NCBI GenBank assembly: GCA_001313065.1
Contig: BBFD01000110.1
Span: 1-12,333 of the forward strand
Reading direction: 5' to 3'
DNA: 12,333 nucleotides
Source: Silvimonas sp. JCM 19000
Lineage (GTDB): Bacteria > Pseudomonadota > Gammaproteobacteria > Burkholderiales > Chitinibacteraceae
Shown: positions 1 to 8,489 of the stretch, piece by piece
How the letters are laid out: each line of letters begins with the position of its first letter
Position numbering within the stretch: the first letter of the stretch is position 1
Program-made: the position numbers and the translations under genes
Notes under the pieces: model-generated
Databases searched by the model: none
The model's input: the letters and a program-made list of their open reading frames with translations, nothing else
Told to the model about the DNA's origin: nothing

Positions 1-625
1 CCCGCTGCCGACACGCGCACGCCGCTGGCGGACGGGGCATGGCTGCTGCACGGCTTTGTTTTGCCCGAGGCAGCCGCTTTGCTGGCCGAAGTCGGGCGCA
101 TCGAAGCCGCTGCGCCATTTCGTCATCTGGTGACCCCGGGCGGTTACACCATGTCGGTGGCGATGACCAATAGCGGCGGTCTGGGCTGGGTGTCGGATCG
201 ACGGGGCTATCGTTACGATCCGATTGATCCGCAAACCAGCTTGCACTGGCCTGCGTTGCCCACTTTATTTGCCGGGGTGGCGCGGCGCGCGGCGGCGGCG
301 GCGGGCTATTCGGACTTTGAGCCGCAAGCGTGTTTGATCAATCGCTATGTGGCAGGCGCGCGCTTGTCGCTGCATCAGGACAAGGACGAACTGGATCAGC
401 GCGCGCCGATTGTGTCGGTGTCCTTGGGATTACCGGCCACCTTTTTTGTTTGGCGGCTTGCAACGCAATGACAAAACCGCGCGGCATCGGCTGGTGCATG
501 GTGATGTGGTGGTTTGGGGCGGGCCTTCGCGGCTGGCTTACCACGGGGTGGCACCGCTGGCAGCGGGTAGCCACCCGGCCACCGGCGAATGCCGCATCAA
601 CCTGACATTTCGCAAAGTGCGCTAG
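1..625 (+). CDS. alkB: AlkB, alpha-ketoglutarate-dependent DNA/RNA dealkylase (5' partial, one frameshift)
   Basis: Fe(II)/2-oxoglutarate dioxygenase that removes methyl lesions such as 1-methyladenine and 3-methylcytosine from DNA and RNA by oxidative demethylation. The frame is open from base 1, so the true start lies upstream; only the short N-terminus is missing. Visible family blocks are TPGGYTMSVAMTN (136-174), INRY and LSLHQDKDE. The iron ligands of the HxD...H triad are His at 373-375, Asp at 379-381 and His at 542-544 (YHG). The 2-oxoglutarate-binding arginines are at 593-595 and 611-613 (NLTFR). The T6 run at 442-447 should be T5: before it the frame ends falsely at 471, after it the second frame continues with FGGLQRND to the stop at 623-625. 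Identity is secure. The break is most likely a sequencing error. Confidence 0.93.
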
Positions 626-1469
626 GCGCGGCGGCGGTTGATCAGCAGGGCGCTGGCCATGATGACGCCGCCGAGCAGCAGACGCGGGATGTTCTCGTTC
701 TGGTTCCACACCAGCAGATTGATCAACAGCCCGACCGGGATATGCATATTGTTCATTGCACCCAGCGTGCCGGCATCAACTTGCGTGGCGCCTTTGTTCC
801 ACCAGTAAAAGCCCAGCGCCGACGAGATCAAACCAAGGAAAGCCAGCACTTCAAACTGGGTGAGCGTGTGCGGCAGTCTGGCCATATTGCCAAAGATCAG
901 CCACGACGGTAGCGCCACGCACAAAGCGCCCAGAAAAAAAGAACCCGAAGCTGCGATATTGCGGCTGGGTATCCGGATAACGCCGCACCACATAGCGATA
1001 GCCGACCTGGCCGGCGGCAAAGGTCACGTTGGCTAGCTGCAGCAGCAAAAAAGCCGGTGAGGGCATTGCTATCGATATGGTCGTAGCGGATGACCAATGA
1101 GCCGACCACGGCCACCAGCGCGGCGACAAAGGCGCGTGGCTGAAACCGGCGCTGCAACAGGTCGTCCAGCAAGGTGACGTAGATAGGCGTAAAGATGGTG
1201 AAGAGCAGTACCTCGGCCACGCTCAGAAAGCGGAACGAGCGATACAGGCACAGATAGGTAAGCCCGAACTGCAGCGCCCCCGCCAGCATGGTACCCAGCA
1301 CGCGGCCGGGCGCCTGCTGGCGCCAGCGGGTAAACGGCAAGAACACCAGACCCGCCAGCGCCACCCGCGTCAGCACGGCAAAGTCGCTATCCACCTGTCC
1401 GGCCAGAAACACGCCGATCAAGTTGAACGACACGGCCCAGACCAGGGTAATGGCGGCGAGATAAGGCAT
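622..1469 (-). CDS. EamA/DMT-family inner-membrane transporter (two frameshifts)
   Basis: Multi-pass permease of the drug/metabolite transporter superfamily; members export amino acids, amines or metabolites, and the substrate cannot be told here. The start is taken at the ATG at 1469 ([15 protein letters not shown]), the usual N-terminus of the family; a GTG at 1481 is in frame. Two EamA repeats are visible: hydrophobic helices run from the N-terminus to LVIRYDHID, then from [10 protein letters not shown] to the C-terminus, with GFYWWNKG and PVGLLINLL typical of the second repeat. The A6 run at 1047-1052 and the A7 run at 934-940 each carry one extra base. Correcting both gives 281 residues, a normal length. 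The stop TAG (624-622) overlaps the alkB stop inside one CTAG. It is divergent from the MFS gene at 1633. No strong Shine-Dalgarno sequence is seen. Confidence 0.85.
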
Positions 1470-1632
1470 GGTGCACTGCACTATTTTCTGCGGAAGAGGT
1501 CGGCATCATACAACAGCCGCGTGCCAAATCGGCTATCATGACGCCTTGCGTTGGCCTGGCGTGTCGGCCAGCGCAGGCTTGTTATCGTTAACATCTGTTG
1601 TGCTTCTGTCTTCATCATCCGGTTCCGCTTTC

Positions 1633-2872
1633 ATGTCTGCTTCTGCCGCTGTACCCAACACCGCCTCGGGCCCCGTCACACTGCGGGTGGTGTCCATCGT
1701 GATGTTCACCTTTCTGTGCTATCTGACCATCGGCCTGCCGCTCGCCATCCTGCCCACTTATGTCCACCTTGATCTGGGCTATAGCTCGGTGCTGGCTGGC
1801 CTGGTCATCAGCGTGCAATACCTCGCCACCCTGGTCAGCCGCCCGCAGGCCGGGCGCATGGCCGATCATCTCGGCCCCAAACGCACCGTGATCTATGGCT
1901 TGTGCGGCAATGTCATCAGCGGGGTGTTCTTGATGGGCGCGGCGTTTACCCAGCAAACCCCCATCCTCAGCCTGGCGCTGTTATTTGGCAGCCGCTGCGC
2001 GTTGGGCTTTGCCGAAAGCTGCGTCGGCACGGGCTCGATTGCCTGGGGCATAGGCTCGGTCGGTGCTCATCACACCGCCAAAGTAATTTCGTGGAACGGC
2101 GTCGCAACCTATGGCGCGCTGGCGCTGGGCGCGCCGTTGGGCGTGGCCTTGCAGAAATGGGCGGGATTTCCGCTGATTGCGGGCGTGGTGATGGTGCTCG
2201 GCGTCATCGGCATCGTGTGCGCCTGGCCGCGTCCGCCCGCGCCGATCGTGCATGGCGAAAAGCTGCCGTTTCGCAGCGTGCTTGGCCGCGTCTATGCCTA
2301 TGGCGCCGGGCTGGCGCTGGGCTCCGCCGGCTTTGGCGTTATCGCCACCTTTGTCACCTTGTTCTATGCCAGCCAGCATTGGCCGGATGCTGCCTTTACG
2401 CTGAGCGTGTTTGGCATCTGCTTTGTCGGCACGCGGCTGGTGTTTGCCCGCAGCATCAATGTGTATGGTGGCTTTCGCGTCGCCATGGTGTCATTCGTGG
2501 TCGAATTTATCGGTTTGATGCTGCTGTGCTGGCGCCCGAACCTGGCTGGGCCATGCTAGGCGCCGCACTGACTGGCTGCGGTTTTTCGCTGGTGTTTCCG
2601 GCGCTGGGTGTGGAAGCAGTGGCGCTGGTACCTGCCTCCAGCCGTGGCTCGGCCTTGGGCGCGTATTCGGTATTTCTGGATGTGGCGCTGGGCTGATCGG
2701 GCCGGTGGCCGGCTTTATCATCGGCGGCTACGGCTATCCAGCGATCTTTCTGGTGGCCGGCCTGGCGGCAGTGGCAGGCGTGGTGCTGACCTGGGTTCTG
2801 TATCGCTCGGTGATGCGTGGGCGCGCCGAACCGGCAGCGCTATCCAGCGCACCGGTTGAGCAAAACAAATAA
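1633..2872 (+). CDS. MFS transporter, YhhS/YfcJ type (two frameshifts)
   Basis: Twelve-helix major facilitator permease closely resembling E. coli YhhS and YfcJ, whose substrates are poorly defined. Shared blocks include [18 protein letters not shown], the motif-A loop [11 protein letters not shown] (about residues 74-84), [17 protein letters not shown] and [14 protein letters not shown]. The start is the ATG at 1633 (MSASAAVPN), because the family begins a few residues before LRVVSIV; the open frame to 1468 has no similarity. One G is missing at 2526 ([15 protein letters not shown]) and one C at 2693 ([12 protein letters not shown]). With both restored the protein is 413 residues, against roughly 405 in YhhS. 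It converges on araA, so a role with pentoses is possible but not shown. The gap to the divergent EamA gene (1470-1632) shows only a weak TATGAT-like box on the minus strand at 1510-1505. Confidence 0.88.
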
Positions 2873-2912
2873 GCGGTTTGCGCTGTCGGGGTGGTTGTGG
2901 CTGAGCAAACAG

Positions 2913-2967
2913 AAAAAAAATGACCAGCGATCAACCGTCCGGGTAGACCCCGCACGGTTGATCGCTG
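2913..2967 (-). terminator. Probable rho-independent terminator of the araBDA operon
   Basis: A perfect 14-bp inverted repeat (2925-2938 with 2954-2967, arm CAGCGATCAACCGT) encloses a 15-base loop. Read on the minus strand, the stem is followed by GTCA and then eight T (2920-2913). This sits about 120 bases after the araA stop. The four-base gap before the T tract and the mixed stem composition are not ideal, and the T tract may be lengthened by the same error seen elsewhere. On the plus strand no T tract follows, so it is not an obvious terminator for the MFS gene. Confidence 0.6.
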
Positions 2968-3007
2968 TGAAGGCGCAGACGGCCCTCTGGATAGTTGCGT
3001 ATGTCGC

Positions 3008-3067
3008 GTCGCGGTGGAGGAGGACGCAGGGGTAACACCGCGACACCGTTCCCCGAATACCCCTGCG
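3008..3067. repeat. Two interlocking GC-rich inverted repeats downstream of araA
   Basis: Repeat one pairs GTCGCGGTG (3008-3016) with CACCGCGAC (3036-3044), 9 bp. Repeat two pairs CGCAGGGGTA (3025-3034) with TACCCCTGCG (3058-3067), 10 bp. The right arm of the first lies inside the loop of the second, so the two stems interlock: they could form a pseudoknot or be alternatives. A variant of the first uses TGTCGCG at 3002-3008. The sequence lies between the araA stop and the putative terminator, so it would be in the 3' end of the araBDA transcript. Function is unknown. Confidence 0.55.
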
Positions 3068-3089
3068 GTGAACCGGTAGCCGACCCGAC

Positions 3090-4600
3090 TTACTGGTCGC
3101 AAATCTTGAAGTACACCTCGTTCCAGTTGATCTGGTTCTTGAAGTCATTGATGGTGGTGTCTGCGCCGATGTGCAGATATTCGATGCGGGTCAGCTCGGC
3201 AAACAGACGCAATTGTTCGGCGCTCACGTCCTGGGCAAAGATCGAGTGGTGGGCACCACCGGCGTAGATCCACGCCGCCGCAGCGGTGCGCAAATCCGGC
3301 AGGGCTTTCCACACGGCGCGCGCCACCGGCAATACCGGCAACGGCTTCGGCTGATCGATGACATCGAGTTCGTTGACGATCAGGCGGAAACGGTTACCCA
3401 TATCGATCAAGGTGGCGTTGCGGGCCGGACCGGCTTTGGCGGCAAAAAAATCAGGCGTGCCGGGTCGGCCTTTTTGCCGATGGACAGCGGTTGCACGTCC
3501 AGCACGGCTTTCTGCTCGCCCGCAATGGACGGGCAGACTTCCAGCATGTGGCACCGATGACCAGTTCATTACCGGGCGTAAAGTCGTAGGTGTAGTCCTC
3601 CATAAACGAGGAGCCGCCTTGCTTGCCGGCGCCCATCACCTTGACTGCGCGCAGCAGCGCCGCGCTCTTCCAGTCGCCTTCCGCACCAAAGCCGTAGCCT
3701 TGTTCCATCAGGCGTTGCACCGCCAGACCCGGCAATTGGGTCAGGCCGTACAGGTTTTCAAAGGTGGTGGTGAATGCCTTGAAATTGCCTTTGTCGAGAA
3801 AGGTCTTGATGCCGATTTCGATACGAGCGGCGTCAATCAGATGCTGGCGTTTTTTCGCCTTGCGAGCCGATGTGCTCGGTCAGCTGGTATCGGGTTTCGT
3901 ACTCGCCGACCAGTGCGTCGATCTGTTCGGTGGTGACTTCTTCCACCACCTTGGCCAGGTCGCCCAGGCCATAGGCATGCACGGCATAGCCAAACTGGAT
4001 CTGCGCAGCGACCTTGTCGCCTTCGGTCACGGCCACTTCGCGCATATTGTCGCCAAAGCGGGCAATGCGCAGTTGCTTGCTGTCATAAACGGCGGCGGCC
4101 ACGCGAATCCATTCGCCCATCTCAGCCGCGACTTGCGGGTCTTGCCAATGACCCACCACCACGTGGTAGGCCTTGCGCATACGGGCGCCAATAAAGCCGA
4201 ACTCCCGACCGCCATGCGCGGTCTGGTTCAGGTTCATGAAGTCCATGTCCATGGTGTTCCACGGCACCACCGAGTTGAATTGCGTATGCAATTGCATCAT
4301 CGGTTTTTTTCCAGCACCTGCAAGCCGTTGATCCACATCTTGGCGGGCGAGAAGGTGTGCAACCAGGTCACCACGCCCACACAGTTCTGGTCGTGGTTGG
4401 CGTCGCGGCACACTTGCAGAATGCCGTCTTGCGACGTCACGGTTTCCTTCAGCACCAGCTTGATCGGCAGATTGCCTTCGCTGTTCAGGCCATTAACGAT
4501 GCGTTCGGCATTCTGCGCCACCTGGGCCAGGGTTTTTTTTGCCGTAAAGATGCTGGCTGCCAACCACAAACCAGACTTCGAGTTCTTTGAAAAAATCCAT
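3090..4600 (-). CDS. araA: L-arabinose isomerase (five frameshifts)
   Basis: Cytoplasmic Mn-dependent isomerase converting L-arabinose to L-ribulose, the first catabolic step. The start ATG at 4600 reads [20 protein letters not shown] and has AAAGGA 8 bases upstream. Similarity to E. coli AraA runs throughout: [53 protein letters not shown]. The metal-site residues are all present: Glu in GAEGDWK, Glu in SFMEDYTY, His in HMLEVCPS once the frame is restored, and His in AGGAHH. Breaks: T8 at 4533-4540 (+1), T7 at 4304-4310 (+2), T6 at 3850-3855 (+1), a base lost at 3550-3551 (next to the HML histidine codon), A7 at 3444-3450 (+2). Corrected length is 501 residues, against 500 in E. coli. Last gene of araBDA, 26 bases after araD. 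Confidence 0.96.
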
Positions 4601-4626
4601 TGTGCAGGTCCTTTGTATATCAGCGA

Positions 4627-5371
4627 TCACGCCACCCGGCGTGATGCAGTCGTGGAAACAGGGGTGGTTGCGGCGGGCTGGCTGGTCTGGCCGTAATAAG
4701 CGTTCTTGCCGTGCTTGCGCAGATAATGTTTGTCGAGCAAATGATCAGGAATGGCGTGCTGTGCCGGATTGATGGTCAGCGTGTACAAGGCCATGCGCGC
4801 CACTTCTTCCAGCACCACCGCGTTGTGCACGGCGGCGTGGGCGTCTTTACCCCAGGCAAAGGGCGCGTGTTCACTCACCAGCACGCCGGGAATCGCCAGC
4901 GGGTCGGTGGCGCCAGTGTTTCGATAATCACGCTGCCGGTTTTGGCCTCGTAGCTTCTTCCACTTCTTGCGGTGTCAGTGGACGCGTGCACGGAATGGCG
5001 CCATGAAAATAATCGGCGTGCGTGGTGCCCAACGCCGGAATGGCACGGCAGGCTTGCGCCCATGAGGTGGCATGCGTGGAGTGGGTGTGGACGATGCCGC
5101 CTATCGTGGCGTAATGGCGGTACAGCGCCAGATGCGTCGGGGTATCGGACGAGGGCCGCAGCGTGCCTTCGACCCGTTCGCCGTCCAGCGTCAGCACCAC
5201 CATATCGCTGAGTTGCATGCGTTCGTATTCCACGCCGCTGGGTTTGATCACCACCAGCCCGGCCGCGCGATCAATGCCGCTGACGTTGCCCCAGGTAAAG
5301 GTCACCAGACCATGGCGCGGCAGGTCGAGGTTGGCCTCCAGCACTTGTTGTTTAAGCTCGAGCAGGCTCAT
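4627..5371 (-). CDS. araD: L-ribulose-5-phosphate 4-epimerase (two frameshifts)
   Basis: Zn-dependent class II aldolase-fold epimerase that turns L-ribulose 5-phosphate into D-xylulose 5-phosphate. The start ATG at 5371 ([18 protein letters not shown]) overlaps the araB stop as ATGA and has AAGGA about 9 bases upstream, so it is probably translationally coupled. Seen in order: [27 protein letters not shown], zinc ligands in [32 protein letters not shown], the third histidine in [11 protein letters not shown], and [16 protein letters not shown] with the catalytic tyrosine region. One base is missing at 4953 (EEA-YEAKTG) and one at 4911 ([16 protein letters not shown]). Corrected length is 248. 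A tail of about 20 residues rich in Thr, Ser and Ala follows YYGQ, where E. coli AraD ends. Confidence 0.95.
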
Positions 5372-7038
5372 TGCGGGATTTCCTTGGCGTACAGCGGTTC
5401 GGTGGCGGCGGCCCAACGGCGATAGCGTTGATACAGCGCTTCGTATTGCGGCACGCGGGCCGGATCGGGCTGATAGGTGCGTTCGATCTTGCTGGCCATG
5501 GCGGCCTGGGCGCTGGCGACATCGGCAAATGCACCGGCGGCCACGGCGCCAAAAAAAATGGCTGCGCCGAGCGCGCAACACTGGTCCGAGCCGACCACGT
5601 CGACCGGGCGATTCATGGCATCGGCGCAGGCTTGCATGATGGTGGGCGATTTACGCGCGATGCCGCCCAGCGTGAGCACGCTGCTGACCGCCACGTCCTG
5701 ACTGGTAAAGCATTCCATGATGGCGCGGGCGCCAAAGGCGGTCGCGGCGATAAAGCCGCCAAACAAGGCCGGCGCATCCGTGCCCAGGTTAACGCCGCCT
5801 ATCACGCCTTGCAGGCGTTGGTTGGCATACGGCGTGCGACGGCCGTTAAACCAGTCCAGCACCAGCGGCAGTTGTTGCAGGTTCTGGTTGGCGGCCCACG
5901 CTTCGGCCAGTGCGGGCAGCAAATTGGCTGGATTTCAGCCAGCTCGGCGGCAGATGCGGCTTGGCGGCGCTGGCTTGTTGCAGCGGCCACGCCAGCAGAC
6001 GGCCAAACCAGGCGTACATATCGCCAAAGGCCGACTGGCCTGCTTCCATGCCGATCTTGCCGGGGACCACGCTGCCATCAACCTGGCCGCAAATCCCGGC
6101 AATGGCGCGCTGGCCAATTACGGCGTCGTCAGCAATCAGGATGTCACAGGTGGAAGTGCCGATCACTTTGACCAGGGCATGCTCGCCCGCACCAGCGCCA
6201 ACCGCGCCATATGGCAATCAAACGCGCCGCCGCTGATGACCACGTGCTCGGGCAGTTCCAGCTTGCTGGCCCATTCCGGCGTGATGCGGCCGACCGGTAC
6301 GTCGGCGGTATATGTATCGGTAAACAGCGGGTAGGGCAGCTGTTCGACCAGGATGGGGTCGAGCGCATGCAGAAACGCTTGGGCGGCAAGCCTCCCCATT
6401 CCGGATGCCACAACGATTTGTGGCCCGCGGCGCAACGGCCGCGTTTGAGCTGATCCGGCGCGGTGGTGCCACTCAGCAGCGCGGGCACCCAATCACATAA
6501 TTCGACCCAGCTGACGGCGGCTTCCGCCACGGCGGCGTCGGCGCGTGACACGTGCATGATCTTGGCCCAGAACCATTCCGACGAATAAATTCCACCGATA
6601 TAACGCGCGTAGTCACCGTGCTCGCCAGCCAGTTGCGTAATGCGTTCGGCTTCTTCAATGGCGGTGTGGTCTTTCCACAGTACAAACATCGCATTCGGGT
6701 TGTCGGCAAATTGCGGCAACAAAGCCAGCACGTCGCCGTTGGCATCGATCGGGCGGGCGTCGAGCCCGTGGTATCAACGCCCAGGCCGACGATGCCTCGC
6801 GCTGGGCTGGCGATAACTGCGCCACCACCCCGCGCACGGCGGACTGCATGGCCTCGATGTAGTCGAGTGGGTGGTGACGAAACTGATTCTGCCGCGCTAC
6901 GCAAAATTCGCCTTTTTGCCAACGCGGATAGTAAGTAACCGCAGTGGCGAGCTCGGTTCCGTCCTGACACGATACGGCCAATGCCCGTACCGAATCGCTA
7001 CCGAAATCCAGCCCTATGGATATATTGACTGATGTCAC
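5368..7038 (-). CDS. araB: L-ribulokinase (six frameshifts)
   Basis: FGGY-family kinase phosphorylating L-ribulose to L-ribulose 5-phosphate with ATP. I take the GTG at 7038 as start: it gives [20 protein letters not shown], close to the E. coli N-terminus, and AAGGGG lies 7 bases upstream. Family blocks: [125 protein letters not shown] single base is lost at each of 6794, 6751-6753, 6381-6383, 6207-6208, 5951 and 5924-5925; restoring all six gives 558 residues, against 566 in E. coli. The A8 run at 5551-5558 probably adds one Phe in frame (IFFG against IFG). First gene of araBDA. Confidence 0.96.
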
Positions 7039-7076
7039 AACACGGCCCCTTGTCTGGCGATTTGTGGTTTTGCGCA

Positions 7077-7102
7077 AGAATAGGGCCGCAGCCGTCAGTC
7101 AA
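7077..7102 (-). promoter_or_regulatory. Candidate araB promoter
   Basis: On the minus strand TTGACT (7102-7097) matches five of six -35 bases and TATTCT (7082-7077) four of six -10 bases. The spacer is only 14 bases, but it lies in a G/C-rich stretch (GACGGCTGCGGCCC) where this sequence repeatedly drops bases, so the true spacing may be nearer 16. The second AraC half-site ends two bases before the -35, close to the E. coli araBAD layout. The leader to the GTG start would be about 30 bases. An alternative, CTGACA (7148-7143) with TATCTA 16 bases on, would overlap the half-site at 7125-7140. Confidence 0.45.
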
Positions 7103-7103
7103 A

Positions 7104-7140
7104 TAAGGAAGCCTTGGTTATAGATATGGACTAAATGCTT
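7104..7140 (-). promoter_or_regulatory. AraC-binding direct repeat, araI1/I2-like
   Basis: Reading the minus strand, AAGC-N6-TCCATA (7140-7125) is very close to E. coli araI1 (TAGC-N7-TCCATA), even in part of the spacer (ATTT). A weaker copy, AACC-N6-TCCTTA (7119-7104), starts exactly 21 bases later in the same direction, which is the spacing of araI1 and araI2. The pair lies just upstream of the putative -35 of araB. The spacer is one base short in both copies. AraC bound here would be expected to activate araBDA when arabinose is present. The call rests on matching by eye to the known E. coli site. Confidence 0.6.
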
Positions 7141-7165
7141 GATGTCAGTAAATTGACGTCGCTTA

Positions 7166-7182
7166 CATGGACAAACCCGCAC
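7166..7182 (-). promoter_or_regulatory. Possible upstream AraC half-site
   Basis: On the minus strand GTGC-N7-TCCATG (7182-7166) resembles an AraC half-site in the same direction as the araI-like pair. Its start lies 42 bases, four helical turns, upstream of the first half-site. Five of six bases of TCCATA match, but only the last two of TAGC. It may be a third contact or a chance match. Confidence 0.3.
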
Positions 7183-7252
7183 AAACTTGCCGAACATATG
7201 TACAAATTCGCTAAACTGTAATTTGAACATTCTGACTACGGGAGTGCGGCCC

Positions 7253-7258
7253 TATAAT
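7253..7258 (+). promoter_or_regulatory. Candidate -10 box for araFGH-araC
   Basis: A perfect TATAAT (7253-7258) points toward araF. No good -35 lies 16-18 bases upstream: TCTGAC at 7231-7236 is the nearest, at 16. TTGAAC at 7223-7228 is 24 bases away, too far. A perfect -10 with a poor -35 fits an activator-dependent promoter. TTGC (7187-7190) and TCGC (7208-7211) are 21 bases apart upstream and might be weak AraC half-sites, but their 3' halves do not match. Transcription from here would give a leader of roughly 155 bases; I see no riboswitch or clear small ORF in it. Confidence 0.5.
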
Positions 7259-7422
7259 CCGCCCAGCTTGAGCAGCGTCTGAATTCTCGAATGCTGATAT
7301 ACGGCGGCTTCCAGCCCGATTTATCAGATTTGCCGAGTACGGCGTGCGTGGGATGTTCAGGCAGGTAATGCAGGGAAATATGGTACGAATACTCGCAAAG
7401 CACACCTATAACGGAGTCGAAT

Positions 7423-8404
7423 ATGAACAAAATGGTCAAAATCCTTGCCCTGAGCTGTGCAATGTTCGCGTCGGTAGGCAGCGCCTACGCCGCAGAAAAG
7501 CTGGGTTATCTGGTCAAGCAGCCGGAAGAGCCCTGGTTCCAGACTGAATGGGCCTTTGCGAGAAGGCTGGCAAAGACATGGGCTTTGAAGTGGTCAAGAT
7601 CGCCGTACCCGATGGCGAAAAAAAACCCTCAACGCCATCGATACCCTGGCTTCGGCCGGTGCCAAAGGCTTTGTCATCTGCACACCGGACCCCAAGCTGG
7701 GCCCCGCCATCATGGCCAAGGCCAATTCGCTGGGCCTTAAAGTGGTGACCGTCGACGACCAGTTCGTCAACGCCAAAGGCGCGCCGATGACCGATGTACC
7801 GCTGCTGATGATGGCCGCCACCAAAATGGGCGAGCGCCAGGGTCAAGAGCTGTACAAAGAAATGAAAAAAAAGCGCAACTGGAACGTCAAAGACACGGCG
7901 GTACTGGCAATTACCGCCAATGAGCTCGACACCGCGCGCCGTCGTACCGATGGCTCGATGAATGCGCTCAAGGCTGCAGGTTTCCCGGCGGGCCAGATCT
8001 ACACCGTGCCGACCAAATCCAATGACATTCCGGGCGCCCTCGACGCCGCCAACTCGATGCTGGTGCAACATCCCAACGTCAAGAACTGGCTGGTTATCGG
8101 CATGAATGACAACACCGTACTCGGCGGCGTGCGTGCCACCGAAGGCCAGGGCTTCAAGGCTGCCAACGTCATCGGCGTGGGCATTAACGGGGTGGATGCC
8201 AAGAACGAACTGAGCAAGTCCAGCGCAACCGGCTTCTACGGTTCGCTGCTGCCGGCACCGGACGTGCATGGCTATCAGTCGATCAAGATGCTGCACGAGT
8301 GGGTCGCCAACAACAAAGCACCGGCCAAGTTCACTGAAGTGACCGATGCCGTGCTGATTACGCGCGACAACTACAAAGAAGAACTGAAGAAGAAGGGCCT
8401 GTAA
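7423..8404 (+). CDS. araF: L-arabinose-binding periplasmic protein (two frameshifts)
   Basis: High-affinity periplasmic receptor that delivers L-arabinose to the AraGH membrane complex. The start ATG at 7423 is preceded by ACGGAG with a 6-base gap. A Sec signal peptide (MNKMVKI, hydrophobic core, AYA cleavage after about residue 23) leads into [17 protein letters not shown], nearly identical to E. coli AraF. Further blocks: [101 protein letters not shown]. One G is missing at 7560 (AFAEKAGK) and the A8 run at 7618-7625 has two extra bases (GEKTLNAID). The A8 run at 7865-7872 probably adds one Lys in frame. Corrected length is about 325, against 329. First gene of araFGH-araC. Confidence 0.96.
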
Positions 8405-8413
8405 TTGCACAGG

Positions 8414-8442
8414 GCGGATGGCGCTTGCATGGCGCCATCCGC
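8414..8442 (+). repeat. Strong hairpin between araF and araG
   Basis: A perfect 11-bp stem (GCGGATGGCGC at 8414-8424 with its complement at 8432-8442) closes a 7-base loop, starting 10 bases after the araF stop. No T tract follows, so it is not a standard terminator. Hairpins in this position after binding-protein genes often protect the upstream mRNA from 3' decay and give more binding protein than ATPase; I infer the same role here. Confidence 0.7.
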
Positions 8443-8489
8443 ATTCCGCATCAAGATGTTTGATTCAAAGCCGTAAGAGAGCTACTGCC

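Noticed and set aside
1468..1632. Upstream extension of the MFS gene starting before 1633
   Set aside because: The added 55 residues do not resemble the family and would overlap the divergent EamA start.
3764..4696. Long open frame on the plus strand, 310 codons
   Set aside because: Antisense to araA and the end of araD; low-similarity shadow sequence.
3090..7038. araBDA as a decaying pseudogene operon
   Set aside because: Active-site residues, ribosome sites, the ATGA coupling and full lengths are all kept; only small indels of one biased type occur.
7024..7039. CRP-like TGTGA-N6-TCAAT on the minus strand
   Set aside because: It spans the araB start codon and first codons; a site there would not activate, and the second half is imperfect.
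7381..7397. Sigma-54-like sequence TGGTACG...CGCA just before araF
   Set aside because: The GG and GC elements are one base too far apart for the -24/-12 promoter, and the downstream element does not match TTGC.
7514..8410. Long open frame on the minus strand, 298 codons
   Set aside because: Antisense to araF, which is unmistakable on the plus strand.
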